From Beroe ovata (Eukaryota > Ctenophora > Nuda > Beroida > Beroidae): DNA of 39,190 nt. The notes beneath the pieces were generated by a model. The model was not told where the DNA came from. It saw only the letters and a list, made by a program, of their open reading frames with translations, and did not search any database. The position numbers were made by a program, and so were the translations under genes. Position 1 is the stretch's first letter. Each line of letters begins with the position of its first letter. Positions 10,601 to 21,736 of this stretch are shown here, piece after piece. Location of the stretch: assembly GCA_946803715.1 (NCBI GenBank), contig CAMPET010000195.1, positions 76,135 through 115,324 on the forward strand. The letters run 5' to 3'.

Positions 10601-13600
10601 AGTAAATGATATTATCACAAATAATGAAAAGGATGGGAATAATCAATGCAAATCCTGAAAAAAGGCGAATTTGGGGTTCATCCTCGGCGTCAATCAATTC
10701 CCTTGCTCTGTGATAATATCAGGATATTTTAAAAAACATCATGCATGAACGGGATTCATCAATTCATGAACTATCGTGGAATCATGAACCATTTCGAAAT
10801 CTACTGCTGCTGTTTAGGTCCAATCCACATTGTGTGAAAAAGTGCCGTGTAATTTCTGCTGACCCTAGCAAGTGCTCTGTGGATCAAGAACAGCTAAACT
10901 GACTACATGATGTCATCAATATTCGCTAACGTATGAGTGAAAGTCTCTGCCAAACTTATCGAGTCTTTACTTGTGGAAACCTTGTTGGGCTTGTCGGGTA
11001 TGTGATTGGATAAGTTATAAGTAGCGAATATCAGGGGGGGGCCGGGGGTGTTTCATTAAATCTATCGGTTATCGGTTCTATAACGGGCGAATAAAGTATG
11101 AATTACACTTCCTTAACCGTCACTGGCTTGATAACTTGAATCCTTCGATTCCTGTCATTGGCTGTTCAGCTGTTGGAATGGAAGTAAAACTCTGATAAAT
11201 AAAAAACATGATGACCGAGTCTCACCTTGTCAGTACAGTCGAGGGGGGGAGGAGGGGGAGGGGGGTCAGAACCCAACCCAGGATCGGTGGTTGTGGGCCC
11301 GCGTTTCCCGCCCGTACCGTAACGAGAGAAATCGAGTGAGGTGGAGATACGGGCAGCATCCAGATTCCGCTCCTTTACTTTACTCGTGTGAGCTGTGGGG
11401 GTTGAGGGGGGTCAACCAATAGGCAATATGTTAGGTATCACAGTGATGTTTGAGTGTTATATGTAGTTTGAGGTATATGCAAAGCACATATTATTATACA
11501 AAGTTAAGCTCAGATCCTCCATGTCTACAGTTTAAATGCCATTCCTCGCTGTACATGGTAAATATCTTAAATTACATTGCCATAACAAATGTTGAAAAAT
11601 ATGAAACTTTCATATTATGAAGGAGCAAGCTGCTGCAAGATTTGTACCTCTAAGATGGGAAGTGATGAAGAGGATGGAGCTACCAAATATCGTGAGTACA
11701 ATCCCAACTGCGCCCTTGTTCCGCATAACTCCACCAGCTCCACACGCAACAGTGCTGCTTTGAACATCTTGGAGGGAGGAAGGGGAGAGTTGTGTTGGGG
11801 AGTGTGATCAAATGTGTGATATGGGAGCGTGATTGGGGAGTCTAATCAGGTGTGTGATATGGTTTATAGAATACCTATAGGTGTTGTGCTATTCCGATGA
11901 TGAACTCAACTTCTAAGATAAGGATTTCGGTTGATGTGAATTAGAAATATTGCAAAGTACTTTTACAATACTCTGTACTTGTCAAGCACAGGTACATCAG
12001 TATCGAAGTAGTACAGATCTCTCATTTTCATTACACGTTTCCCGACATCGAGCAAGCAGTGGAATATAACATGATGAGAACAGTTGACACATTACCATTG
12101 AACACGAGCACATGACATGCAGTGGGATTGCTGCCAAGTTTTCTCTGACTGTAAAAGATGATGCTTGCCCAGTTGTCTGACTTTGTATAGCGTTGACAAA
12201 GGAACGTTATCATTTGTAGAACCTACTGGTTATACTGGCTATACTACTTTAGCGCGTATTGAAATGCACAAAAAGGAAACGAGTTATCAAGAGACATGTG
12301 GCTGTATTGCTGAAGTGTTTCTGGCCTAGTGACCTATCTTATGACGTAGAATTCAAATCCAGAGGAATTTTTGAGCTATCTGATCAGGAAATCGAGGAAA
12401 ATTCTCATTTCTTCTCAGATGTTAGGTTAGGAGCCACAAGACCAACAGCTCCTCAGGGAAGCGATATAGAGCCAAAATTCCACGAGGAATCGATTCAGCG
12501 TCCAAAAATACGTGGGAATGCGTAGCGTTTGCATGAAAATGGGACAAAAAATTTCTTCGAATTTCTGATCAGAGCATTGGTAAAATTGAAAAGAGTGACT
12601 CCACACATTTATACTTCGATTTCGATGGTCTCAAATGAGAAGTTTACTGACACTAAAGACACTATTTTTCTACCAAATCGTCTCTCCTACTCTCACACTA
12701 CAAGCATCAACCCAATTTATGATCAAATCGAGTTCACACTAGGCGTGACACCACGCCCAAAAGACGATTTCAAACCCCTGGGAAGCAAACACAACAAAAA
12801 CGCGAAAATCAATGGGACGCACCGACACCGAAAAATAATTCTACAGGGGGCATACTAGAAATAAGTGTTCCTGGCCTATTTTTTGACGTAGAATTCGAAT
12901 CCGAAGGAATTTTTGAGCTAGCTCATCGGAAAATCGTGGAAAATTCTGATTTCTTGTTTCACGTTAGTTAAGAAGTTACCTGACGAACAGCTCTTCAGGG
13001 AATCGAGATAGGGCCAAAATTCGACCGGGAATCGATTCAGCGTCCAAAAATAGGTAGGAATGCGTAGTATTTGCATGGAAATGGGACAAAAATTTTTCTT
13101 CGAATTTCTGATCTGAGTATCGGTTAAATTGAAAAGAGTGACTCCACACATTTATACTTCGATTTTGATGGTCTTAAATGAGAACTTTACTGACACTAAA
13201 GACACTATTTTTCTACCAAATTGTCTCTCCTACTCTCACACTACAAGCATCAACCCAATTCATGATCAAATCGAGTTCACACTAGGCGTGACACCACGCC
13301 CAAAAGACGATTTCAAACCCCTGGGAAGCAAACACAACAAAAACGCGAATATCAATGGGACGCACCGACACCAAAAAATAATTCTACAGGGGGCATACTA
13401 GAAATAAGTGTTCCTGGCCTATTTTTTGACGTAGAATTCGAATCCGAAGGAATTTTTGAGCTAGCTCATTGGAAAATCGTGAAAAATTCTGATTTCTTGT
13501 TTCATGTAAGTAAAGAAGTTACCTGACGAATAGCTCTTCAGGGAATCGAGATAGGGCCAAAATTCGACCGGGAATCGATTCAGCGTCCAAAAATAGGTAG

Positions 13601-16600
13601 GAATGCGTAGTATTTGCATGGAAATGGGACAAAAAATTTTCTTCGAATTTCTGATCTGAGTATCGGTAAAATTGAAAAGAGTGACTCCACACTTTTATAC
13701 TCCAATTTTAACGGTCTCAAATGAGGACTTAACTGGCACTGACGACACAAATTTTCCGCCAAATCATCTCTCTTACTCTCACACTACAAGTATCAACCCT
13801 CTTTGCGATCATTTGAAGTTCATACTCGCCGTGAAACCACGCTCAAATGACGATTTCAAACCTGTGGGAAGTAAAACAACAAAAACACGAAAATCAACCG
13901 GACGCACTGATACCAAAAAACTATTTTACAGGGGGCATATTAAAAATAGGTGTTCCTGGACTATTTTTTGACGTAGAATTCAAATCCGGAGGAATTTTTG
14001 AGCTATCTGATCGGTTAATCAAGTAAAATTCTCATTTCTTCTCAGATGTCAGGTTAGAAGTCACCTGACCATAAAAATCCAGAGACAAAAAATCTTCTAC
14101 GAGTTTCTGATCAGAAATGGAGACGTTTGATTGGCTAAGTGTGGAAACGGAGGGAATAAGGGAGGGATCTTAAAATTTGTCTTCTGGCTACTTTAGTTGC
14201 CATAGCAACTGCATTGATTTTCCTATGAAATTACAGTAGAGGTGCTATGTCGACACATCTTTTTGTCATCTCTGCTATCCCTTCTCCAATGCCTTTTTGT
14301 GAAACAAAAAAGGTGATTGGGGATCGAAAAAATTTCTGATCCGAGTATAGGTGAAAGGAGTGACTCTACCCCACTTTTCTCCACGCGTACTGGACCACCC
14401 ACCTCGTATGACCCATATCATCTCTCGTCTCACTAGAATGATAAGGTGGATATCCCCCAGACTCTCTGATCTGATGAGAACATGGGTCGGTCCCAGAGTT
14501 GCTTGTACCGTCACCTCCCATTCTCTCCTGTGGGTAGGGGGTTATACGTCATCATCACCCATACTTGGGGGTGAGGGGTGTGAGGGACCCCCTCACCCCC
14601 CTAGTACTAAGGTGTGGGGAAAATAAGAGGGGGTGAGGGGTGTGAGGGACCCCCTCACCCCCCCCTAGCACTAGGGTGTTGGGAATATAAGAGGGGGTGA
14701 GGGTTGTGTAATGGTTTCGCACGATAATAAACTTGTATAATTGTCAAAATGCTCATCGATTTCACTCCATGCGATGTAAACTTCAACTGATCAAGGTGTA
14801 CAGCAACTCACTTGTGTGGAGTGCACTCCTGTGTCCCTATCACGTACATGTCCTGTAGGAATTCACATTCCGGAGGCAGGAGAAATTCTTCCACCAGGAG
14901 GGGAACTTCCTTCTGATGAAACAGGGGGAGGGGTTAGAGGATTGAGGACTTGGGCGTGAGTTGGGTTACAGAGTGGGGGACTGGGGACTGGGGTNNNNNN
15001 NNNNNNNNNNNNNNNNNNNNNNNNNNNNNNNNNNNNNNNNNNNNNNNNNNNNNNNNNNNNNNNNNNNNNNNNNNNNNNNNNNNNNNNNNNNNNNNNNNNN
15101 NNNNNNNNNNNNNNNNNNNNNNNNNNNNNNNNNNNNNNNNNNNNNNNNNNNNNNNNNNNNNNNNNNNNNNNNNNNNNNNNNNNNNNNNNNNNNNNNNNNN
15201 NNNNNNNNNNNNNNNNNNNNNNNNNNNNNNNNNNNNNNNNNNNNNNNNNNNNNNNNNNNNNNNNNNNNNNNNNNNNNNNNNNNNNNNNNNNNNNNNNNNN
15301 NNNNNNNNNNNNNNNNNNNNNNNNNNNNNNNNNNNNNNNNNNNNNNNNNNNNNNNNNNNNNNNNNNNNNNNNNNNNNNNNNNNNNNNNNNNNNNNNNNNN
15401 NNNNNNNNNNNNNNNNNNNNNNNNNNNNNNNNNNNNNNNNNNNNNNNNNNNNNNNNNNNNNNNNNNNNNNNNNNNNNNNNNNNNNNNNNNNNNNNNNNNN
15501 NNNNNNNNNNNNNNNNNNNNNNNNNNNNNNNNNNNNNNNNNNNNNNNNNNNNNNNNNNNNNNNNNNNNNNNNNNNNNNNNNNNNNNNNNNNNNNNNNNNN
15601 NNNNNNNNNNNNNNNNNNNNNNNNNNNNNNNNNNNNNNNNNNNNNNNNNNNNNNNNNNNNNNNNNNNNNNNNNNNNNNNNNNNNNNNNNNNGTGTGAGTG
15701 GGGTTACAGAGTGGGGGGCTGGGGACTGGAGTGTGAGTGGGGTTACAGAATGGGGGACTGGGGTTTCTGAGTGGGGTTCTAGTGGTGGGGTTCACGGACA
15801 CGGACACACGTATACACAGACACACGCACAGACATACGCACAGATACACACACACAAAAGCTTATAATTTCTACCTATAAAGCTTGAAAATTAAGAGAAT
15901 TCACATTTCTCAGGAAAAATACAAAAATATTCGCTGCATGTTGATTCTTGAAGAGACATGTGTTTTTGCATCGCAGAATGTAATTGACAGTGCAGGTAGT
16001 ATATTAAACTGTTACTCGTGAATCCCATGCAAACATTCATGCTATGTGGATAACGAATGTACTCAGTCACTCCACGCACACTAAACGCATACTAAACGCA
16101 TACTTAACGCATACTACTCTGGATACGAGACACGAGTGACACATGCTATGTAGTTACTCCGACCCCACACATATTTTATTATAAAACCTCGTTACCAAGC
16201 TTGCATTATGGATGGTTAGAAAAGGACCACTGGAATTTCGTACAGATTCTTCCACATTAACAAGCTGAGTTATAAAAACATATTTCTTGGTATCTTTGTA
16301 TACTCCGTATGGTAACCCCGTCAAAAACACAATAATGACTGTATCGGCACTGCTACCAGACACAATTAACCAATAACTATCTGGATAACCTGTTTTCGTG
16401 TTGACCCAGTTAGGTATAATTGTTATGGAAGGAGCGATCAGTGAGAGTGCAGTACTACACTGGACACTCACTCAATAATACAGACAAACGTCAAACAGGT
16501 ACGTCATATACACTCGCTGAGACACACACAGTCGATATCACCAAAAACACACATTTTCTGCCATCTGAGACACGCACAGAGATAATCTCACCGAAAACAC

Positions 16601-19600
16601 ACATTTTCTGTCAGAGCTGTCTGCTGAAACCCGACTGATGACCACACTGTCACATGCACAGACTATCACAGTATCACACCCTGGGACAAACTGACAATGG
16701 ACATAATGCTTCATTGGGTGATGGAAACACCTCACACTGTCGCTTTGAGAGAGTGTGAGAATGAGATTGAGAGTTAGGGAGAGATTATCATAGCGATAAG
16801 ATCAATGCTTGGATATACAATATTCCTAACAGTTGCAGTGAAAAATAGGATATGCGCGCGTAACGGCGAAATGGATTCCTAAATGTGGCATTGATTAAAC
16901 TGGTTCTGGATTAATCGGAGTAAAGAAGAAATTGCGCCGAATAACTTCTAACAGACGCCTCATTTCCCACCCCAGGGGGTCAGTCCTCACTGGATAGAAT
17001 ACGAATCATCATTCTGGTAGGTATATGAATACAAGATCACCCAAAACACAAAGTCCTCCCAATATTGAACAAGATCATAACACGTAGCAGTAAGTAGCAA
17101 GGGAGCAGAATATACAACACATACACACAAATGATACCATGAGACACGAACTTACAATAGGCGGCGATTTACCTTATAACTCTTGAAATCCTGGTCAAAT
17201 GAGGGAGAATATTTTGGTGGGGGGTGTATTGAAACAATTTTGAGCAAGACTGTAGGTTATTGTCAGAACATCGAAAGAGCCTACTATTGACTCAGGTTTT
17301 TGGAGAGTGCGGGCGATTTGTGCAATTTTAGAATCTAGAAGCTATCTAGAGGCTATCTGACCTATCTATCACCATAGGTACACATACCTCGCTGTGCATG
17401 TTCCAAGTTCCGATGAATAGAGACATCTGGTGAGTAGGGAAGTACCGCTCCAACTCCTCAAAGTCAGGATCCTCCCGAACAAGGGTCGTTTTCACAGTCT
17501 GACTGTATATCGGGGGTAGGATGCTGTTGAGGGCATCACCTCTGGAGGAAACGGAATTAGGGGAGTTAGCAGTGGCATTATAATGGGAGTTCATCGGTTG
17601 GACTGTTGAATAAGAGTCGCATGACTCATGAGTAACGATGATCGAGAGAGTTTTACTTTATTCTCTAGTGACTCTGCTCTCAAAAGAGAATCAAATAACT
17701 CATAAAAATACGATCGTGACTTACTGTGATGATGGCTGAGACGAGTAGAAGTCATCACTGTCAGTTGTCGTTCCCTCCTCCCCTCTCTTACACCCACTCT
17801 CCTGCTGCAGATCCAACACCCGTGGAATGGGGGCTACCTGGGATAATTCCTTGTGTTTCAATACAAACTACTCGTGTGTCGATGCTGATATTTCAGCCAC
17901 GATTTCGAAAAAAACTGTTTTACATCTATTGTCATGAGGTTTTTATTGGTTTCTGATGATTCGACTGCTTCATCTCCACTCACTGAGGAATTTGCCAGCT
18001 AAATGATCATAACCAAACGTTCATTCCAATACTTACCTAGACCTATGAATACACTAGGAATACAACGATCAAACACAAGCAACTGAACTGTGCATGTGCT
18101 CTATACAACACGATGCCCAACCAGTTTATCTATAGTCTGTAATTGAGATCAATTATGATCACATACGAGTTAGGTAATGAGCTTCAAAAATATAAGCTTG
18201 TGTTTAGATCAGCTGTGACTAAGTGTTTGGTCCGTGTCTCACAGCATGTATATTTAATTACACACGCTCGCGAGTCGCGTAAGAGAGATGTTCTGTCACG
18301 CAAGTGAGACCCCTGATATATTTGTTCAATCCATGCCCTTAGTACCATGCTAAAGTATGTTCATCAGAACACCTGGATGAGAGGATAGCAGAACGTGTAT
18401 CATCACCTCACCTTTATGATCTTCTTGCTCCCCGAGCAACTAGTCATACCCGAGCAACTGGTCATACCCGAGCAACTGGTCATACCGATCCTCGATAACC
18501 GGATAATGGTGTAGTTAAACAATCGCCTGACTGCATGGGGCGGTAGTAAAAGAGCCGGATGTGAAGACACAGTGGTAGCGGAGAGGGAGTAGGTGGACGG
18601 AGTACGAAAGTGAAACCAGTTCGCACAGCATATGAGTGGTGCATGCTCATACCACTGCTCTATCACTTCCCCGCCACGGTAATTACGCGCGACTGGACAA
18701 ATTTGGCATAATTCTTTCACAGCAGCATGCATCTCACATGGTAAGATGGTAGTGGCGTATAACATGTCTAATGTCAAATTGATGTGAACGCGATGGGAGG
18801 TAGAAAATTTTTTACTATTTGGCTAGGCCTTGGTTCACTGACGCCATTCAATCTTCATACAGACAGTGATGCTCAGTTTCTTGAAATCATCGTAAAAGAA
18901 AGATACAGTCAGTATAGGTGTGTGGCAATGAATCACCGTGTACAGTTTTAACCCACATGCACAGTTTTAACCCACATGCACAGTTTTAACCCACATAAGG
19001 AAGGGATATGCTATACTCACTCGACTCCCGTTGAGCGGCAAATCTGTGCTGTTGAAAGAAAGATGTCTGAGAACTGGGGGGCTACACGACATACTCGGGC
19101 TACTCTCGGAACTGTCAATACTCAGCCGTTCATCATCATTATAGGTCTCATGTCTACAGCTGCTGTTCTGATGGACAAAATAATAAGACATGGTGAAACA
19201 AGATTATCTGAATAACTTTGGTAAATCAGGCCTCTTTACCATAACACAAATCGATTTATGAATTTGGTATAATTGATATGAAATAAGCAGGTCAGTCAAA
19301 ACTTGAGTGAGATTGTCTGCTCACCATGGTAGGAGAAAGTAAGGACTTATTAAATGAGCCGTGGTGAGCATCAGTTACTGGTGAAGAACTAGGTTCATGC
19401 TCAATATGGGGAACAAGGAAGGCCTCTTTCCTGTACTGAGCCACAGATTTGCCGTATTCTGGAGAAAGGACCTCCCCATTCTCATTACACCTGCAAAGAG
19501 CAGAGAATGGATAAAAATAAGACAGGGCCATGGATAATGGCCATAATTATAACACATATGCATTTCTAGTTATAGATTTTCCATCCCTATCTTGACTACA

Positions 19601-20463
19601 ATTCAGTACCTTGAAGAGTCCTCATTGGATATATTCCCACTATCCACTATTCTCCCAATGTAGTCTATAAGCTCTTCATCACCTGGATTGATATCCAGTA
19701 TACAATGGGATCCGTCACTGTTCAGTGGCACTCCTTTCTGCAGACCAACTCTTTCCCCACTTGGGCCATATACTCTACCGTGAGAATCCCGCCGCCTAAA
19801 GTCATGTAGGCGGCACTCTGACTTAGGGGGACTGGCTCTATTCTGAGGAAAGATATTGATATGACATCATAGTGATGCACAGACAGAGGCTTCATATAGG
19901 TAACTCTTAGTAATTAACACCTGTACCCTTTCTGCCTGGTCCGAAACATCATCCATATCAGAGTGCAACTCCAGTCCAGTCAAGCCTGTGATGATATCAG
20001 TGACAACCTTTGTACTCTCCTCTAAAGCACCTGGAGCTCTGCTCAGCTTCCTCTTTGATCTTGAAGAGAGTTCATATTCACTATCTGAGGGTACTATGTC
20101 TCCTACAGGCACCTGCGTATGATCATGTTGAACAATCCGCTGGCTTCATAATATTAGTAATATCTTGATATTTGATAACTGAGGGAACAAATATAGAGAG
20201 GAAAAGTCCATGGATGATTTACAACAGTCAAAATACCTAAAATCATGTTATCTCTCAATCTAAACCTGATTTGATTCTTCGGGAAGGGGGAAGAATTTCC
20301 AGCTATCTTCAAAGGCAGACTCAGCATCAATGAAGGAAATTGCCCCAGAGGTATTGGACAAAGTATTCTTCTTTGTAATGGTAGCCCATTTTCTCGCATG
20401 AAGGGACAGTTTCACAGTTGAATGTAGCTCATCAATAGATTCTGCTTTCACTTCATCTTGCAT
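7658..20463 (-). CDS. INPP5E: Inositol polyphosphate 5-phosphatase, INPP5E-like, prenylated
   Basis: Exons in transcript order: 20463-20266, 20112-19921, 19842-19610, 19490-19325, 19167-19021, 17801-17725, 17541-17388, 14912-14812, 14527-14403, 11767-11648, 11392-11226, 10565-10473, 9270-9112, 8965-8880, 8766-8669, 7827-7658. All 16 keep frame (2,286 nt, 761 residues plus stop), and the start ATG has an in-frame stop just upstream. Residues 1-340 are a Ser-rich, low-complexity N-terminus. The catalytic domain holds FIGTWNM (~380), MYVIGTQE (~412), RNKGAVGI (~480), ILFITSHL, FWFGDLNYRL (~565), PTFKFDPGTTEYDTSTKRR, PSYTDRILYKSK and SDHRPVFGVYLV (~672), so the catalytic residues look intact. The C-terminus is basic and ends CSVM, a CaaX prenylation box; human INPP5E ends in a CaaX box too. 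The family removes the 5-phosphate from PI(4,5)P2 and PI(3,4,5)P3 and, in vertebrates, acts at primary cilia. A proline-rich insert (SDPPPPPPLD) sits just before FWFGD. Human INPP5E is 644 residues; the extra length is mostly N-terminal. Confidence 0.95.
8560..8631 (-). tRNA. tRNA-Asp (GTC)
   Basis: This 72-nt cloverleaf lies on the minus strand, 5' end at 8631. The acceptor stem TCCTCGT pairs with ACGGGGA, followed by a G discriminator. The D-arm has the A-box-like TAGTATAGTGGTTAGTAT, the anticodon loop CTGTCAC gives GTC, and the T-arm has GGTTCGATTCC (B box). No CCA is encoded, as expected for a eukaryote. Two T5 runs downstream (8551-8559 and 8547-8551 region, complement of aaaaagcaaaaagc) should terminate Pol III. 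The gene sits on the same strand inside the last intron of the INPP5E-like gene. The 3' acceptor sequence GACGGGGAG is repeated just downstream (complement of ctccccgtc at about 8539-8547). Confidence 0.97.
9550..10440. other. Intron of the INPP5E-like gene (9271-10472), no further exon seen
   Basis: No exon was recognised on either strand. The stretch has C-rich runs at 10316-10350 and a short duplicated motif, caggtaatgacagagt, at about 10352 and 10381. Flanking exon phases join directly (both phase 0), so none is needed. Confidence 0.6.
12313..14080. repeat. 543-bp tandem satellite, about 3.3 copies, in an INPP5E intron
   Basis: The landmark agagtgactccacac recurs at 12592, 13135 and 13678, a period of 543 bp. 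The landmark tttttgacgtagaattc recurs with the same spacing. The third copy is more diverged and the array fades out around 14080-14110. Each unit holds a plus-strand open frame of about 90-109 codons (12529-12858, 13129-13401, 13672-13971). Between units 1 and 2 all seven base changes I counted in the shared frame alter the amino acid, which argues against a conserved protein. The array lies in the intron between exons 14527-14403 and 11767-11648, antisense to the gene. Confidence 0.93.
14567..14706. repeat. About 63-bp GC-rich tandem repeat, two copies plus a partial
   Basis: The block gggggtgaggggtgtgaggg followed by accccctcacccccc is repeated. Each unit is self-complementary (gtgaggg against ccctcac) and could fold as a hairpin. 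It lies in the short intron between INPP5E exons 14912-14812 and 14527-14403. Confidence 0.85.
14926..15790. repeat. 39-bp G-rich minisatellite interrupted by the assembly gap
   Basis: Both sides of the gap carry the same unit: gtgagt(t/g)ggggttacagagt followed by ggggactgggg(act). Two successive units after the gap start at 15692 and 15731. The gap has probably replaced an unassembled array of the same repeat. It lies in the INPP5E intron 17387-14913, so no exon is expected to be lost, because exon phases and protein homology are continuous across it. Confidence 0.85.
14995..15691. other. Assembly gap of 697 n
   Basis: A run of n, with no sequence information. Open frames predicted across it on either strand are meaningless. 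Confidence 1.
15792..15857. repeat. CA-rich microsatellite
   Basis: Imperfect (acacgg/acacgc/acacag)n, starting cacggacacggacacacg and ending acacacacaca, directly beside the G-rich minisatellite. Confidence 0.8.
16080..16116. repeat. 12-13-bp tandem repeat, three copies
   Basis: The unit ctaaacgcata is repeated three times (third copy cttaacgcata). Intronic. Confidence 0.75.
18432..18485. repeat. 18-bp tandem repeat, three copies
   Basis: The unit ccgagcaactggtcatac is repeated three times, the first with one substitution. On the minus strand it reads as GMTSCS repeats and is followed by AAG and a GTGAGG donor. No acceptor upstream gives a phase compatible with the neighbouring INPP5E exons, so it is treated as intronic. 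Confidence 0.85.
18733..18762 (-). other. Possible 30-nt microexon of the INPP5E-like gene
   Basis: On the minus strand, acattag precedes ACATGTTATACGCCACTACC, which runs ten codons to a GTGAGATG donor. Phase is 0 on both sides, matching exon 19167-19021 (ends phase 0) and exon 17801-17725 (starts phase 0). It would add ten residues (TCYTPLPSYH). The gene is in frame without it, so it could be an optional exon or chance. Coordinates are good to a base or two. Confidence 0.3.
18942..18996. repeat. 19-bp tandem repeat, three copies
   Basis: The unit acagttttaacccacatgc starts at 18942, 18961 and 18980 (last copy truncated). It lies only 25 bases past the donor of INPP5E exon 19167-19021. Confidence 0.9.
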
Positions 20464-21426
20464 GGGTGCACTTCAAATTCATAGGAATTCAAGACTGCCT
20501 TACAAGTGTTATCTTCATAGCCTTCATCTTGATAAAATCCGATTCATAATCTCTCACATGATCTGAAAGCAATACTAGCAATACTTGAAAAAAACCCTCC
20601 CTTTATCCTAAGCCGAGATGAGCCCTTGTATGATATGTGTTCCCTTGGCTGTTGTCCAGCAGGGTGTACGATGTGTATGTATGCTTGTGTGTGGGTGTGT
20701 GTTACATTAATCTTGCAGTGAAGGATATAAATAGAATAACTTCCCAACACTAGCTACCTACACTAATCTGCACTGATAGGGTTAATTTGGTGAGGATAGT
20801 ATAAAACCAAATATAATATGTAGAAAAGAGCAATTATCATTACTGAAAATTTTTGGAAGTTGCATAATACCTTCGGAAACATACTTATCAGGGTTGCAAA
20901 TCACAGGGGTGTGAGGAAATTATAATTGAATTGAATCACAATTTAACAGCATGACTATCAATTCTTCAGTGATATTATATACCGCCAATAAATTGGCCCC
21001 AATCCCCCAAAAATCCAACTCCATCCCGGATCCCCCCAATAAACTTGAATGACATGATTCTGTGAAAGACATTTCAACAAGAAGAACAAGAATTACAGTA
21101 GTTGGCATTTGAAGAGTCTTACTGACAAAGCATTTAACACAGTTTCAATTTCACTTTCACATTACTGTTTCCATAGGACTACCTGTCCCAATTTCTTGAA
21201 GGAGCAATAAAATAGGACGGATATCATCCGCTAATGAAATTAAATATCCAAACAATATTTTTGACCGTGAAATAAAAGAAAAGTATTTTATCAGAAGTCA
21301 GAAAACTGAAAAAAGCTGGGTTCTTTGTGACTCCGCGTATTGCCTGTCTATGATATATCGTGGCGTAAAAGGCCCGGGTTTCAATTTCGCGCGCGTCAGC
21401 TGGGGTTAGCAATCTTTGTCAGATTA
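20464..21426. other. Spacer upstream of the INPP5E-like gene
   Basis: No exon recognised. It is AT-rich, with a short TG-rich tract around 20670-20705. It should include the promoter and 5' UTR of the INPP5E-like gene, but I see no motif strong enough to name. Confidence 0.5.
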
Positions 21427-21435
21427 TATAATCTA

Positions 21436-21727
21436 CCCAGCTGCTATTCTGCCTCGTTTGAATCCGCGCACGACCGTACTTGCGACGCGCCTGTCAGCTT
21501 TTATGCTAACCTAACTTTAACCCTAACCTTAACGGTTAGGGTTAGGGTTAGGGTCAGGGTTAGGGTTAGGGTTAGGGTTAGGGTTAGGGTTTGGGTACTA
21601 TGGTTAGGGTTAGGTTAGGGTTAGGTAAGGGTTAGGTTAGGGTTAGGGTTAGGTTAGCATAAAAGCTGGCAGGCGCGTCGCAAGTACGGTCGTGCGCGGA
21701 TTCAAACGAGGCAGAATAGCACGAGCC
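21436..21727. mobile_element. Foldback element with telomere-like core, 9-bp target duplication
   Basis: Long inverted arms (left from 21442, right to 21721) match almost perfectly over about 75 bp. Left reads gctattctgcctcgtttgaa and right reads its complement, ending gaggcagaatagc. I see one mismatch (gtcagc against gccagc). The arms lead inward to taaccctaacc on the left and to a (ttaggg)n tract of about 130 bp, mostly g-rich, with gttagg and other variants. The element is flanked by identical 9-bp copies of tataatcta at 21427-21435 and 21728-21736. A 9-bp duplication suggests a Mutator-like element. No coding capacity. Confidence 0.85.
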
Positions 21728-21736
21728 TATAATCTA

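Noticed and set aside
12529..13971. Three related plus-strand open frames of about 90-109 codons
   Set aside because: They are part of a 543-bp tandem repeat. Differences between copies are all amino-acid changing and no splice or start context supports a gene.
14863..15867. Long open frames on both strands across 14863-15867
   Set aside because: They run through 697 n and flanking minisatellite; there is no real coding sequence.
18403..18777. Minus-strand 124-codon frame with GMTSCSG repeats as an extra INPP5E exon
   Set aside because: The repeats are an 18-bp minisatellite, and no acceptor gives a phase that joins both neighbours. Only a 30-nt piece at 18733-18762 remains possible.
21340..21618. 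Plus-strand frame reading LTLTVRVRVRVR
   Set aside because: Translation of telomere-type repeats inside the foldback element.
21530..21660. Real chromosome end or chromosome-fusion scar
   Set aside because: The TTAGGG-type tract is internal, enclosed by inverted arms and flanked by a 9-bp direct repeat, which fits a transposed element better.
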